NCBI GenBank assembly: GCA_023435225.1
Contig: JAEYRX010000039.1
Coordinates: 1-64,000, forward strand
Source: Bacillota bacterium
Lineage (GTDB): Bacteria > Bacillota > UBA4882 > UBA8346
Length of the DNA stretch: 64,000 nt
Direction of reading: 5' to 3'
Positions 34,106-42,352 of the stretch are shown piece by piece. The translations under genes were made by a program, and so were the position numbers. How positions within the stretch are numbered: position 1 is the stretch's first letter; every line of letters begins with the position of its first letter. The notes beneath the pieces are model-generated. The model saw nothing but the letters and a program-made list of their open reading frames with translations, did no database searches and had not been told where the DNA came from.

Positions 34106-34136
34106 AAAAGGGTGGGAAATTCCCGCCCTTTTTAAT
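34106..34136 (+). terminator. Terminator after the SASP gene
   Basis: AAAGGGTGGGA and TCCCGCCCTTT form an 11-bp stem with one G-T wobble and a 3-base loop, followed by TTTAATTT. Confidence 0.88.
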
Positions 34137-34280
34137 TTAAATATGAAACTCCCTTAATTAAATAATCAATTGGTAAATATACTTCCTCTTTGCAGGAATT
34201 CTTCTTAAAAAGGAGAACAATACATATCGCAACTAAGCTGTAACTGAAGAAATGTTGCTGCGATTATTTAATATACAATA

Positions 34281-34320
34281 TCTTGGTAAAAAGTTTGTAT
34301 AATTAAACTTCTTGCCAAGA
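34281..34320 (+). promoter_or_regulatory. Long hairpin with TATAAT loop upstream of mtnP
   Basis: Arms CTTGGTAAAAAGTTT (34282-34296) and AAACTTCTTGCCAAG (34305-34319) pair over 15 positions with one mismatch and one wobble. The 8-base loop contains TATAAT. It ends 26 bases before the mtnP start. It could be an operator over a promoter or an mRNA leader hairpin. Confidence 0.5.
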
Positions 34321-34345
34321 ATATTAAAAGAGGAGGTATTTATAG

Positions 34346-35140
34346 ATGAAAGAAGCTAATATTGGGATATTCGGAGGTTCCGGGTTTTATTCATTACTTG
34401 AAAATGTTGAAGAAGTAACAGTAGAAACCCCTTATGGGGCTCCTAGCGATAGAATAGCCATTGCTGAAGTTGCCGGTAAAAAAGTCGCTTTTTTACCAAG
34501 ACACGGGAAACATCACCAACTTCCCCCTCATTTGATTAATTACCGGGCCAACCTTTGGGCGATGAAATCTCTAGGAGTTAAACAAATCATTGGACCTTGT
34601 GCTGCCGGTAGTTTGCAAGCTCATGTTAAACCGGGTGATTTTGTAGTTGTTGATCAGTTTGTTAATCGGACTTGGGGCCGAAAAGACACTTTTTTCGAAG
34701 GACCGATAGTAAATCACCTGCCGGCTGCCGATCCCTATTGTTCCAGGTTAAGACAGTGTGCAATTAATAATGCCAAAAAGCTTAATATACCTACTCATGA
34801 AAGAGGGACAGTGGTTGTCATTCAAGGTCCGCGTTTTTCAACTAGAGCTGAAAGCAAGGAATATAGCAGTAACGGTTGGGAAGTAATTAATATGACCCAA
34901 TACCCCGAGGGATGGTTAGCCCGGGAATTAGGAATTTGTTATACTAATGTCGCTTTAATAACCGATTATGATGTAGGACTTGAAGGAAATCCGAATATTA
35001 AACCGGTTACTCATGAAGAAGTTTTAAAAGTTTTCAGTGACAATAATGATAAATTACGAAATCTCTTATTTGCCATGATCGAAGATTTATCAAAAGAACC
35101 TAAGTGTTCTTGCCAGGAAGTGCTTAATCAAGGACATTAA
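34346..35140 (+). CDS. mtnP: S-methyl-5'-thioadenosine phosphorylase (MTAP family)
   Basis: This cleaves methylthioadenosine with phosphate to adenine and methylthioribose-1-phosphate in methionine salvage. The 264-residue protein shows GIFGGSGFY (about 7-15), PRHGKHHQLPPHLINYRAN (about 53-71), GPCAAGSL (about 90), QGPRFSTRAES (about 156) and NMTQYPEGWLAREL (about 181-194) with TDYDVG. These are typical of the type II purine nucleoside phosphorylase fold in its MTAP branch. Related methylthioinosine or purine phosphorylase activity cannot be ruled out. Confidence 0.9.
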   Translation: MKEANIGIFGGSGFYSLLENVEEVTVETPYGAPSDRIAIAEVAGKKVAFLPRHGKHHQLPPHLINYRANLWAMKSLGVKQIIGPCAAGSLQAHVKPGDFVVVDQFVNRTWGRKDTFFEGPIVNHLPAADPYCSRLRQCAINNAKKLNIPTHERGTVVVIQGPRFSTRAESKEYSSNGWEVINMTQYPEGWLARELGICYTNVALITDYDVGLEGNPNIKPVTHEEVLKVFSDNNDKLRNLLFAMIEDLSKEPKCSCQEVLNQGH

Positions 35141-35175
35141 GCATCATAGCAAACAGGTAATACATTTTATTAAGG

Positions 35176-35200
35176 AAATCGGCGGGAGCCGGTTTTTCTT
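35176..35200 (+). terminator. Terminator after mtnP
   Basis: AATCGGC and GCCGGTT form a 7-bp stem around a GGGA loop, followed by TTTCTT. Confidence 0.75.
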
Positions 35201-35225
35201 ATAAATAAATCCAAGTGTCCTTTAG

Positions 35226-35322
35226 GGAAGCGCTGATTAATTGAATAAGTGACGATTTTGTGCTTCGCAAAATGCCTAATACCGTATATTTGCTTGCACA
35301 AAATCGGATAATCAGCGCTTCC
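35226..35322. mobile_element. MITE copy 1 (IS5-like ends, 97 bp)
   Basis: It begins GGAAGCGCTGATTAAT and ends with a complementary sequence lacking one T. Flanks are TTAG on the left and TTAT on the right, a near-match duplication. It is more diverged than the other copies (ACCGTATATT and TGCTTGCACA internally). Confidence 0.82.
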
Positions 35323-35403
35323 TTATATTTGATTTTAGAAAATATGAAACAGACGACTTAAAATTCCCTTAATTAATTGACAACACAAAATCCAAGCGGT
35401 ATT

Positions 35404-35491
35404 CTAATAACTAATAACTAATAACTAATAACTAATAACTAATAACTAATAACTAATAACTAATAACTAATAACTAATAACTAATAACTAA
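35404..35491. repeat. Perfect tandem heptamer array (CTAATAA)n
   Basis: Twelve exact copies of CTAATAA plus CTAA run without error. After the MITE at 35492-35589 the array resumes as CTAATAA-CTAA (35590-35600), so the array held about 13.6 units before insertion. Exact uniformity suggests recent expansion or strong turnover by slippage. Confidence 0.95.
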
Positions 35492-35589
35492 GGAAGCGCT
35501 GATTAATTGAATAAGTGACGATTTTGTGCTTCGCAAAATGCCTAATGCCGCATATTTGCTCGCACAAAATCGGATTAATCAGCGCTTCC
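35492..35589. mobile_element. MITE copy 2 (98 bp), inserted in the heptamer array
   Basis: Perfect 16-bp terminal inverted repeats GGAAGCGCTGATTAAT/ATTAATCAGCGCTTCC bound it. It is flanked by CTAA on both sides, a 4-bp YTAR-type target duplication. The array continues on both sides, so insertion came after array formation. Confidence 0.88.
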
Positions 35590-35619
35590 CTAATAACTAA
35601 TTAATGCCTGGGGTTATTT

Positions 35620-36267
35620 ATGGAAAAAATACTCGATTTTTTATTTCACTTCTATGAACCGGAATTTATAAAACGGTATATTGAATATTTATTATTAATA
35701 GTTCTTTTGGCAAGTTTCTTGGAAGTAATTTTTCCACCGATCCCAGGAGATACGGTGTTAATTATCAGCGGATCTTTGGCTGGTGTTGCCGGCATAAATC
35801 CGGTTTTCATTATTCTCTTGGCAAGCATTGGAAGTTTTAGCGCTTCAGCGTTACTTTATTTTTTGGGATTAAAATTGGAACGTAAAATGTTGGATTCTCC
35901 TAGATTTTCTTGGTTTCTTGACTCCAAAGCATTTACAAAAATCGAATTATGGTTTAGAAAATATGGTTTTTATACGGTTCTGATAAGCCGTTTTCTTCCG
36001 GTTTGGCGTTCAGGAGTAATTCTAGCTGCTGGTATGGTGTATATGAAAAAACGTTTGGCATTAATTGCAGTTGGTTTGAGCACGATTTTGTCAACCACTT
36101 TTTTTGTAGTAGGCGGAATTATTATGGGGCGTCGTTGGTCTTTATTTTTAAAGATATGGGACTCCCATGCCAGAAATATTGTATTGATTTTAATAGGAAT
36201 TTTAGTTGTGTATATTATTTTCACTAAATTGAAGAAAAAATTTGGAAATCGAAGTGAGAATAAATGA
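35620..36267 (+). CDS. DedA family membrane protein
   Basis: DedA proteins are inner-membrane proteins implicated in lipid-carrier recycling (undecaprenyl phosphate or phospholipid transport) and membrane homeostasis. The 215-residue protein has about five hydrophobic segments. The conserved EVIFPPIPGDTVLIISGSLAG stretch (about 35-55) and FYTVLISRFLPVWRSGVILAAGMVYM (about 116-141, with the family Arg residues) are both present. It overlaps radA by four bases. Confidence 0.93.
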   Translation: MEKILDFLFHFYEPEFIKRYIEYLLLIVLLASFLEVIFPPIPGDTVLIISGSLAGVAGINPVFIILLASIGSFSASALLYFLGLKLERKMLDSPRFSWFLDSKAFTKIELWFRKYGFYTVLISRFLPVWRSGVILAAGMVYMKKRLALIAVGLSTILSTTFFVVGGIIMGRRWSLFLKIWDSHARNIVLILIGILVVYIIFTKLKKKFGNRSENK

Positions 36268-37640
36268 GTAAAAAAGCTAAAAAGGTTTATTATTGTGAAA
36301 ATTGCGGCCATCAGGAGCTAAAATGGGTAGGGAAATGTCCTGCTTGTAATCAGTGGGGTTCACTTCACGAAGAAATCGAGGATGAAACCGATCAGGAATT
36401 AACCAGCTTAAGTAGTTTTCAAAAACCGCAAGTATTAAACCAGGTAGTAGTAGATAATTCCTACCGGATTAGTACGGGAACTGGTGAATTTGACCGGTTG
36501 TTGGGCGGAGGAATAGTTACTGGCTCGGTGCTTTTATTAGTAGGCGATCCCGGAATCGGAAAAAGTACACTTAGTTTAATTAATGCCGGATATATTGCCA
36601 GGTATGGAGTCGTCCTCTATGTTAGCGGCGAAGAATCCGCGGAACAGACCAAGATTAGGGCGAACCGCTTGGGTAATTTTCCGGACACTTTATATGTAGT
36701 TTCCGAAACTAATTTGGAACAGATTCAAAAACACATTCAAGAACTACAGCCTAAATTGGTTATTATTGATTCAATCCAAGCGGTTTTTTTAAGCACAGTT
36801 AGAACTACACCCGGCTCGCCTTCACAAATTAAAGAGAGTACTCTTTTTTTAACAAAGATTGCCAAACAATCTAATATTCCAATTATTCTGGTTGGGCAGG
36901 TTACTAAGGAATCGCAGTTGGCTGGGCCAAGAGTATTGGAACATTTAGTTGATACAGTAATATATTTAGAAGGAGATCGTAATTATAGTTTAAGAGTAGC
37001 CAGGGTCGTCAAGAATAGATATGGGTCCACCGAAGAAGTAGCCTTATTTGAAATGACCGGTAGCGGTCTTACCGAAGTTAATAATCCTTCGGAATATTTA
37101 TTGGAGAACCGTAGTACATTGGTGTCAGGCTCGGTTATTGTCGCAACTGCTAGAGGAACCCGGCCTATTTTCACTGAGATTCAAGCTTTGGTAACGGAAA
37201 CCCCTGAAGGAATACCGCCAAGGCAAATTGCTATTGGAGTTGATAGAAATCGGCTTCTTCTGGTAACTGCAGTCTTGCAACGCTGGATCGGTGAACGTTT
37301 AAGCAATAAAAACATTTTCGTGTCAATTGCCGGTGGAATTCAATCGGATGATCCTGCTTTGGATTTAGGTATTGCTGCTTCCCTAATCTCATCGGAGCGG
37401 GGGATTGTTTTTAATTCCAAAGTATTCTGGGTAGGTGAATTGACTCTATCGGGAGAGATCAGGCCGACTCCTGAGATTTCCAGATTGCTTGGTGAGGGGA
37501 AACGTTTGGGTTTTGAAGAGTGTGTCCTCTCTAACAAAGCATTGGCAAAGAATAAACAAATTTCTGAGATTCAATTGTTTGGCATTGATCATCTCCGGAA
37601 TTTATTAAAAATCTTACCGGCGCTAAGTAAGGGCAATTGA
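36264..37640 (+). CDS. radA: DNA repair protein RadA (Sms)
   Basis: RadA is a hexameric helicase that promotes branch migration during recombination. The 458 residues contain a zinc finger (CENCG ... CPACNQWG, about 10-31), Walker A GDPGIGKST (about 94-102), the RadA motif KNRYGSTEE (about 250) and a Lon-like C-terminal domain (about 285-450). radA-disA is a conserved pair in Firmicutes, linked by regulation of DisA by RadA. Length is standard. Confidence 0.96.
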   Translation: MSKKAKKVYYCENCGHQELKWVGKCPACNQWGSLHEEIEDETDQELTSLSSFQKPQVLNQVVVDNSYRISTGTGEFDRLLGGGIVTGSVLLLVGDPGIGKSTLSLINAGYIARYGVVLYVSGEESAEQTKIRANRLGNFPDTLYVVSETNLEQIQKHIQELQPKLVIIDSIQAVFLSTVRTTPGSPSQIKESTLFLTKIAKQSNIPIILVGQVTKESQLAGPRVLEHLVDTVIYLEGDRNYSLRVARVVKNRYGSTEEVALFEMTGSGLTEVNNPSEYLLENRSTLVSGSVIVATARGTRPIFTEIQALVTETPEGIPPRQIAIGVDRNRLLLVTAVLQRWIGERLSNKNIFVSIAGGIQSDDPALDLGIAASLISSERGIVFNSKVFWVGELTLSGEIRPTPEISRLLGEGKRLGFEECVLSNKALAKNKQISEIQLFGIDHLRNLLKILPALSKGN

Positions 37641-37672
37641 CAATTTACAATTAAGGATTGTCAATTAATAAC
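37634..37672. repeat. GACAATT short-word inverted repeat after radA
   Basis: AATTGACAATTTACAATTA and GGATTGTCAATTAATAA are opposed words. They match the repeat after aroC (9605-9640). Confidence 0.5.
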
Positions 37673-37804
37673 TTTAGGCCAGGATATGGACTAATAAAAA
37701 GCCAAAGATAATTTTTATCTTTTTCCGGGAATAAAAATAGAGAACAAAGGTTAATTTTTTTGCCTAATGCCTTATTCCTAATAAAATAAGAATTGGTGGT
37801 TTCA

Positions 37805-38872
37805 ATGGCTCGGGAAGAACAAAAATTAGAGTTAGAAAAAGTCTTAAAGATGGTGGCCCCTGGTACCAGGTTATATGAGGGGTTAGAGAATATTATCCGG
37901 GCTAAAACCGGTGCCTTAATCATGGTTTCTGATGCGGAAGCCGGCATGAAATTAGTGGATGGAGGATTTCGGATTAATACCGAATTAGAACCGGCTTATC
38001 TCTACGAATTGGCTAAAATGGATGGGGCTATTGTTCTTTCATCCGATGCCAAAAAAATATTAGTCGCTAATGCTCATTTAACTCCTGACCATTTAATTCC
38101 TACTTCGGAGACGGGAACTCGTCATCGGACCGCGGAAAGAACCGCGATTCAAACCGGAGAATTGGTAATCGCTATCTCACAACGGCGAAATGTAATTACG
38201 CTATACAAAGGTAATATTCGTTATGTAATTAGAGAGGTAGGTACGGTATTAGCCAAAGCAAATCAGGCTTTACAGACTCTTCAGAAGTATAAAAGTGTTT
38301 TGGAACAAGCTTTACTTAACTTATCAGCTTTAGAGTTTGAAAATTTAGTTACTTTGTCGGATGTTTGTGCTGTTACCCAACGCTCGGAGATGGTCGAGCG
38401 AATTGCCGCTGAGATTCGTCAATATATTAATGAACTGGGAACTGAAGGGCGTTTAGTAAATATGCAACTTGAAGAGCTGCTGGTAGATGTGGAAGATGAA
38501 GGCCATCTTGTTATCAGGGATTATATGAATGAGGGAAGTTCTGTTGACTCAATAAAAAAAGAACTTTCAACCTGGGAAGATGATGAATTATTAGATTTAA
38601 CCGGGATAAGCCGTGTTTTAGGATTTTCAAGCGGAGTAAGTCTTGATTTATCAATCACAGCCAGAGGATTACGGTTATTAAGAAAAATACCTCGATTACC
38701 TTTCCCGGTGGTGGAAAACCTGGTTAAAGTTTTTCAAAACCTTCAGCGGATTTTAAATGCTTCCGCTGAAGAATTGGATGACGTTGATGGAATAGGTGAG
38801 GTTAGGGCCAGAACTATCAAGGATGGTTTACGTAGGCTAAGGGAACAAATATTGCTTGATAGGCGGTATTAA
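37805..38872 (+). CDS. disA: DNA integrity scanning diadenylate cyclase DisA
   Basis: DisA makes cyclic di-AMP and stops when bound to branched DNA. I start at the ATG five bases after GGTGG, giving 355 residues. The diadenylate cyclase domain has the DGA (about 72) and RHR (about 104) active-site motifs within MDGAIVLSSD and TGTRHRTAERTA. A helical spine and a C-terminal helix-hairpin-helix domain (LDDVDGIGEVRARTIKDGLRRL, in part, about 325-346) follow. The enzyme should signal DNA integrity during growth and sporulation. Confidence 0.96.
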   Translation: MAREEQKLELEKVLKMVAPGTRLYEGLENIIRAKTGALIMVSDAEAGMKLVDGGFRINTELEPAYLYELAKMDGAIVLSSDAKKILVANAHLTPDHLIPTSETGTRHRTAERTAIQTGELVIAISQRRNVITLYKGNIRYVIREVGTVLAKANQALQTLQKYKSVLEQALLNLSALEFENLVTLSDVCAVTQRSEMVERIAAEIRQYINELGTEGRLVNMQLEELLVDVEDEGHLVIRDYMNEGSSVDSIKKELSTWEDDELLDLTGISRVLGFSSGVSLDLSITARGLRLLRKIPRLPFPVVENLVKVFQNLQRILNASAEELDDVDGIGEVRARTIKDGLRRLREQILLDRRY

Positions 38873-38899
38873 TAGATACTAAAAATTAAAAAAAAATAT

Positions 38900-38978
38900 A
38901 ACACGGAGATACTGAGATACAAAGTAAAAACTCGGCGAAAAATAAAAACATTCGCCGAGCCTTTGTGTCTCAGTGTTT
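38900..38978. repeat. CACAGAG-type inverted repeat with internal CTCGGCGAA hairpin
   Basis: The outer arms ACACGGAGATACTGAGATAC and TTTGTGTCTCAGTGTT are opposed. The inner CTCGGCGAA (38931-38939) and TTCGCCGAG (38951-38959) form a perfect 9-bp stem. It probably also terminates disA transcription, although there is no T-run. Confidence 0.65.
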
Positions 38979-39049
38979 AAAAATCTTTTTTATTTCTTAA
39001 TTTCAGCAATTTATGCCAATAGCTCAAGCTTAAAGTAAGTTAAAAATTG

Positions 39050-39078
39050 TTGACAGAAATTTTAAAACCTGTTAAAAT
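39050..39078 (+). promoter_or_regulatory. Strong sigma-A promoter for carD
   Basis: A perfect -35 TTGACA and a -10 TAAAAT are spaced by exactly 17 bases. The carD start is 68 bases downstream of the -10 box. Confidence 0.75.
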
Positions 39079-39145
39079 AGAATACCTTGACATTGAGAGG
39101 CTATAGCTGTAAAATAAAGATGTAATATCTTTATGGAGGGAAACT

Positions 39146-39622
39146 ATGTTCAACATCGGTGATAAAGTAGTCTACCCAATGCATGGGGCTGGGGTTATAG
39201 AGGATATTGAAGAGAGAGAAATTTCCGGCGAAAAGTTACGGTACTATATTATAAAGTTACCGATGGGTGAAATGAAAGCTATGGTTCCGATGCATAAAGT
39301 TAAAGAGGTCGGACTTCGCCAGGTTATTGAGGAAGAAGAAGTTTTAAAAGTTTTCGAGGTTTTAAAATCTGATTCTTCGAATATGCCTATGAACTGGAAT
39401 CATCGGTACCGTGCTAATCTTGAAAAGATAAAAAGCGGTAGTATATATGAGGTTGCCGAAGTAGTACGGAACCTCTCTTTAAGGGACCGTCAAAAAGGGC
39501 TTTCAACCGGCGAAAAGAAAATGTTGGAAAATGCCAGGCGAATTCTCCTTAGTGAATTAGTATTGGCGAAGAATGTTGCGGAGAATAATATGGCGGAAAT
39601 TTTAGAAGGGTATTTAAGTTAA
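39146..39622 (+). CDS. carD: CarD/CdnL-family transcription regulator
   Basis: CarD-family proteins bind the RNA polymerase beta subunit and stabilise open promoter complexes, often at rRNA promoters. The 158-residue protein has the RNA polymerase interaction domain (FNIGDKVVYPMHGAGVIEDIEERE, about 2-25) and a helical C-terminal domain (WNHRYRANLEKIKSGSIYEVAEVVRNLSLRDR in pieces, about 90-121). It has its own strong promoter and terminator. It lies between disA and the YacL gene. Confidence 0.92.
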   Translation: MFNIGDKVVYPMHGAGVIEDIEEREISGEKLRYYIIKLPMGEMKAMVPMHKVKEVGLRQVIEEEEVLKVFEVLKSDSSNMPMNWNHRYRANLEKIKSGSIYEVAEVVRNLSLRDRQKGLSTGEKKMLENARRILLSELVLAKNVAENNMAEILEGYLS

Positions 39623-39647
39623 TTTAAAAATAAAAGTAAACCAACTT

Positions 39648-39676
39648 AGGACAGGTTATTGACCTGTCCTTTTTTA
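39648..39676 (+). terminator. Terminator after carD
   Basis: AGGACAGGT and ACCTGTCCT form a perfect 9-bp stem with a 5-base loop and are followed by six T residues. Confidence 0.92.
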
Positions 39677-39879
39677 TTTGGGTTTTTAACTTTCAATTAC
39701 AATACTCTGGATAATCCTGTCATTAGCCGTCAATAATATCTTATTAGAGCACGTTTCATAACTACTTTATTTATCATTTTTTCATAATATTTTAATCCAG
39801 GTTGGTGGCTATATATTGCGTTAACATTTTATAAAATAATGTTTAGAAACGGCTTATATTAGGAAGGAGGAGTGATGAT

Positions 39880-40935
39880 TTGTCAGGACGGTGGAGGACT
39901 ATTAATTGGTTAATATGTAGTGCTTTATTTCTCAATTTGATTGGGCAGATTTTATTTCCAATAACTAATTTTAATGGTATTGTAATTATTACTTTTATTG
40001 GAGCAATGTTTGGTTGGATGTTTAACAAATTGTTGGTAACCAGATTGACAAGTTTGCTGAGTAAATTATCAGCCCAAAAAATTTCTCTTTATGGCATGGT
40101 GGTCTTATACGGATTAATCATTCTAGCCTTAATAATTTATATTGTTAAACCCTGGTTAGTTTTTCTGCCCACCCCAAGAAACTTTTTCTTAATAATTACC
40201 TTATTATTGATGATTGTTGGCGGGATAGGAATAATGATATCGGTTAAATTTAATGATTTTAATATGATTTTTTTTAATTTTTCCAGAACGCCAACTTCTA
40301 AAATAACTCCGGTTCAAAACCAGTTTAAAATTTTAGATACCAGTTCCATTATTGACGGGCGGATTGCTGATCTTTGCAAAACAGGGTTTTTGGAAGGGAT
40401 TCTTATTATTCCAAGCTTTGTCCTGAATGAATTGCAGAAAATTGCTGATTCTGCCGATTCATTAAGACGTAATAGAGGCCGGCGCGGTTTGGATCTCTTA
40501 AATAAAATTCAAAAAGAAAACCAGGTATCCATCCGTATTTTTGACCGGGATTATGAGGAAATCAACGAGGTTGATACCAAACTATTAAAATTAGCCAGGG
40601 AATTAGAGGCTAAGGTTATTACTAATGATTTTAATTTGAATAAAGTTGCTGAACTTTATGGAGTACAGGTTTTAAATATTAATGAATTATCTAATGCCAT
40701 TAAACCAATAGTCTTGCCTGGTGAAGAAATGTTGGTCCGTATCTTACGGGATGGCAAGGAGTACGGTCAAGGAATCGGATATTTGGAAGATGGGACCATG
40801 ATAGTGGTTGAAGGCGGTAAAAATTATATTGGTGTAGAGTTGGAGATATTGGTTACTAGTGTCTTACAGACTTCCGCCGGCAGGATGATTTTTGCCAAAC
40901 CTAAGGAGTATTTGATATCTAAGTTGATGTCATAA
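39880..40935 (+). CDS. yacL: PIN-TRAM membrane protein, YacL type
   Basis: The family is a putative membrane-bound ribonuclease; its physiological substrate is not established. The 351-residue protein starts at TTG seven bases after GGAGGAG and has four hydrophobic segments (about 5-130). A PIN nuclease domain follows (about 146-260) with acidic residues in ILDTSSIIDGRIADL, SFVLNELQKIAD and KVITNDFNLNKVAEL. A TRAM domain (about 275-345) ends the protein. The radA-disA-yacL-ispD-ispF order supports the call. Confidence 0.9.
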   Translation: MSGRWRTINWLICSALFLNLIGQILFPITNFNGIVIITFIGAMFGWMFNKLLVTRLTSLLSKLSAQKISLYGMVVLYGLIILALIIYIVKPWLVFLPTPRNFFLIITLLLMIVGGIGIMISVKFNDFNMIFFNFSRTPTSKITPVQNQFKILDTSSIIDGRIADLCKTGFLEGILIIPSFVLNELQKIADSADSLRRNRGRRGLDLLNKIQKENQVSIRIFDRDYEEINEVDTKLLKLARELEAKVITNDFNLNKVAELYGVQVLNINELSNAIKPIVLPGEEMLVRILRDGKEYGQGIGYLEDGTMIVVEGGKNYIGVELEILVTSVLQTSAGRMIFAKPKEYLISKLMS

Positions 40936-41021
40936 TAGGCGTAAGGCAAGAGGCGGGCGGCGTGAGGAAAAGCACTAGGTATGTGAGATGATAATAACAG
41001 ATACTAAGACTAAAATAATGA

Positions 41022-41057
41022 AGTTTCTCTGTGTCTTTGTGTCTGTGTGGTAATTTA
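41022..41057. repeat. Half copy of the CACAGAG family
   Basis: GTTTCTCTGTGTCTTTGTGT followed by CTGTGTGGTAATTTA resembles the right arm of the 52.6 kb copy. No clear left arm is present. Confidence 0.5.
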
Positions 41058-41087
41058 TTATTTAGATCAAACATTAAGTTTAAATTG

Positions 41088-41110
41088 ATGCCCTTTCCGG
41101 GCATTTTTTA
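41088..41110 (+). terminator. Terminator between yacL and ispD
   Basis: ATGCCC and GGGCAT pair around TTTCC, followed by six T residues. Confidence 0.85.
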
Positions 41111-41157
41111 TTGATTAGAAGGCAATGTTAGTATACAATTATTAATTGGTGAGGATT

Positions 41158-41898
41158 ATGAAAGATTTTGAAGTTGCGGTGATTATTCCGGCGGCAGGGA
41201 CCGGACAAAGGATGAAATCCGGTCAGAATAAAATATGGTTCTCTTTAAACGGCCGGAGTTTACTAAATATAGTTTTGGACGTTTTTTTAAGTTGGGAGAA
41301 TTTCAGCAAAATTGTACTGGCGGTAAATGAAAAAGAGCTGTCGGAAGTGGAATTATTTATTAAAAACAATTATCCTAAATCAATGGAAAAACTCTCTATT
41401 ATTAAAGGTGGTAAGGATAGGCAGGAGTCTGTAGCTAATGGGTTGATTTTTTTGGCGGATTGGAAAGGCTGGAGTAAACAACAAAGAATTGTAGCCATTC
41501 ATGACGCTGCCAGAGCTTTATTAACCAAAGATATAATAGATAGGGCTATTGAGGCTTGTTTGGAGTTTCGAGCAGTTGGAGTGGCGGTCCCGGTTAAGGA
41601 TACTATTAAGTTGATTGACCGGGAAGGATTTGTGGCGAATACTCCTGAGCGGGCAACCTTATGGGCGGTTCAAACACCTCAAGTATTTGATTTTGATTTG
41701 ATAAATAGTTGTCACCGGAAAGTAGCCGATTTAGATAAACGATTTACCGATGATTGTTCCATAGCTGAATATTGCGGTTATAAGGTTAAGTTGGTTGAGG
41801 GCTCTTATGAAAACATTAAGATTACCACCCCGGAGGATTTAAGTTTAGCGGAAGCCATTATAAGGAGAAGAGTGAATGAGGATTGGACAGGGATTTGA
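41158..41898 (+). CDS. ispD: 2-C-methyl-D-erythritol 4-phosphate cytidylyltransferase
   Basis: IspD couples CTP to methylerythritol phosphate in the MEP isoprenoid pathway. The protein of about 246 residues has VAVIIPAAGTGQRMKSGQNKIWFSL near its N-terminus, where the usual Pro of GxGxRMG-x-PKQF is replaced (QNKIWF). GGKDRQESVANGL (about 84), HDAARALL (about 116) and TPQVFDFDLI are also present. The ATG follows GGTGAGG. It overlaps ispF by 23 bases, so the two steps are coupled. Confidence 0.94.
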   Translation: MKDFEVAVIIPAAGTGQRMKSGQNKIWFSLNGRSLLNIVLDVFLSWENFSKIVLAVNEKELSEVELFIKNNYPKSMEKLSIIKGGKDRQESVANGLIFLADWKGWSKQQRIVAIHDAARALLTKDIIDRAIEACLEFRAVGVAVPVKDTIKLIDREGFVANTPERATLWAVQTPQVFDFDLINSCHRKVADLDKRFTDDCSIAEYCGYKVKLVEGSYENIKITTPEDLSLAEAIIRRRVNEDWTGI

Positions 41899-42352
41899 TG
41901 TTCACCGGTTAGTTCCCAACCGGAGATTAGTGTTGGGAGGAGTGGAAATCCCTTACGAGATGGGACTGCTGGGACATTCCGATGCTGATGTATTGGTTCA
42001 TGCCATTATGGATGCCCTATTGGGAGCTATTGGAGCAGGGGATATCGGGCGACACTTTCCGGATACGGATCCAAATTTCAAAGATGCCGATAGTATGGGA
42101 TTATTAAGGAATGTTTTAGATAAAGTTAATAAAGCCGGATATCAGGTTGGTAATATTGATGCTACAATTATAGCTCAAAAACCAAAATTAGCGGGCTATA
42201 TACCGTTAATGCGGAAGAATATTGCTGACTTGATTCGGATCGAAGAGGCGGCAATCAATGTTAAAGCCACTACTACCGAAGGATTGGGGTTTACCGGAAG
42301 GGGAGAAGGGATTGGAGCAATGGCAGTGGTATTGATAAATAAATGTATATGA
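41876..42352 (+). CDS. ispF: 2-C-methyl-D-erythritol 2,4-cyclodiphosphate synthase
   Basis: IspF forms the cyclodiphosphate in the MEP pathway. The 158-residue protein shows GQGFDVHRL with the metal-binding Asp and His (about 4-12), the LGHSDADVLVHAIMDALLGA helix (about 33-52), GDIGRHFPDTDP (about 57-68) and KATTTEGLGFTGRGEGI (about 131-147). Length is normal. It ends the radA-disA-yacL-ispDF block and is followed by a terminator. Confidence 0.96.
   Translation: MRIGQGFDVHRLVPNRRLVLGGVEIPYEMGLLGHSDADVLVHAIMDALLGAIGAGDIGRHFPDTDPNFKDADSMGLLRNVLDKVNKAGYQVGNIDATIIAQKPKLAGYIPLMRKNIADLIRIEEAAINVKATTTEGLGFTGRGEGIGAMAVVLINKCI

Larger units (their letters stand above)
35141..35619. other. 479-bp intergenic region with two MITE copies and a heptamer array
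   Basis: No gene is supported. From left to right it holds the mtnP terminator, a first MITE copy, about 80 bases of AT-rich sequence, a 7-bp tandem array and a second MITE copy inserted in that array. The dedA ribosome site follows. Confidence 0.85.

Noticed and set aside
34141..34345. SAM or other known riboswitch upstream of mtnP
   Set aside because: Only a single long hairpin is visible; no SAM-I, SAM-II or T-box signature was found.
35226..35322. Attenuator or Rho-independent terminators as the function of the MITE copies
   Set aside because: There is no T-run, and the flanking duplications and dispersed near-identical copies fit a mobile element better.
35404..35491. CRISPR array
   Set aside because: The unit is 7 bases with no spacers, so it is a simple tandem repeat; no cas genes are present.
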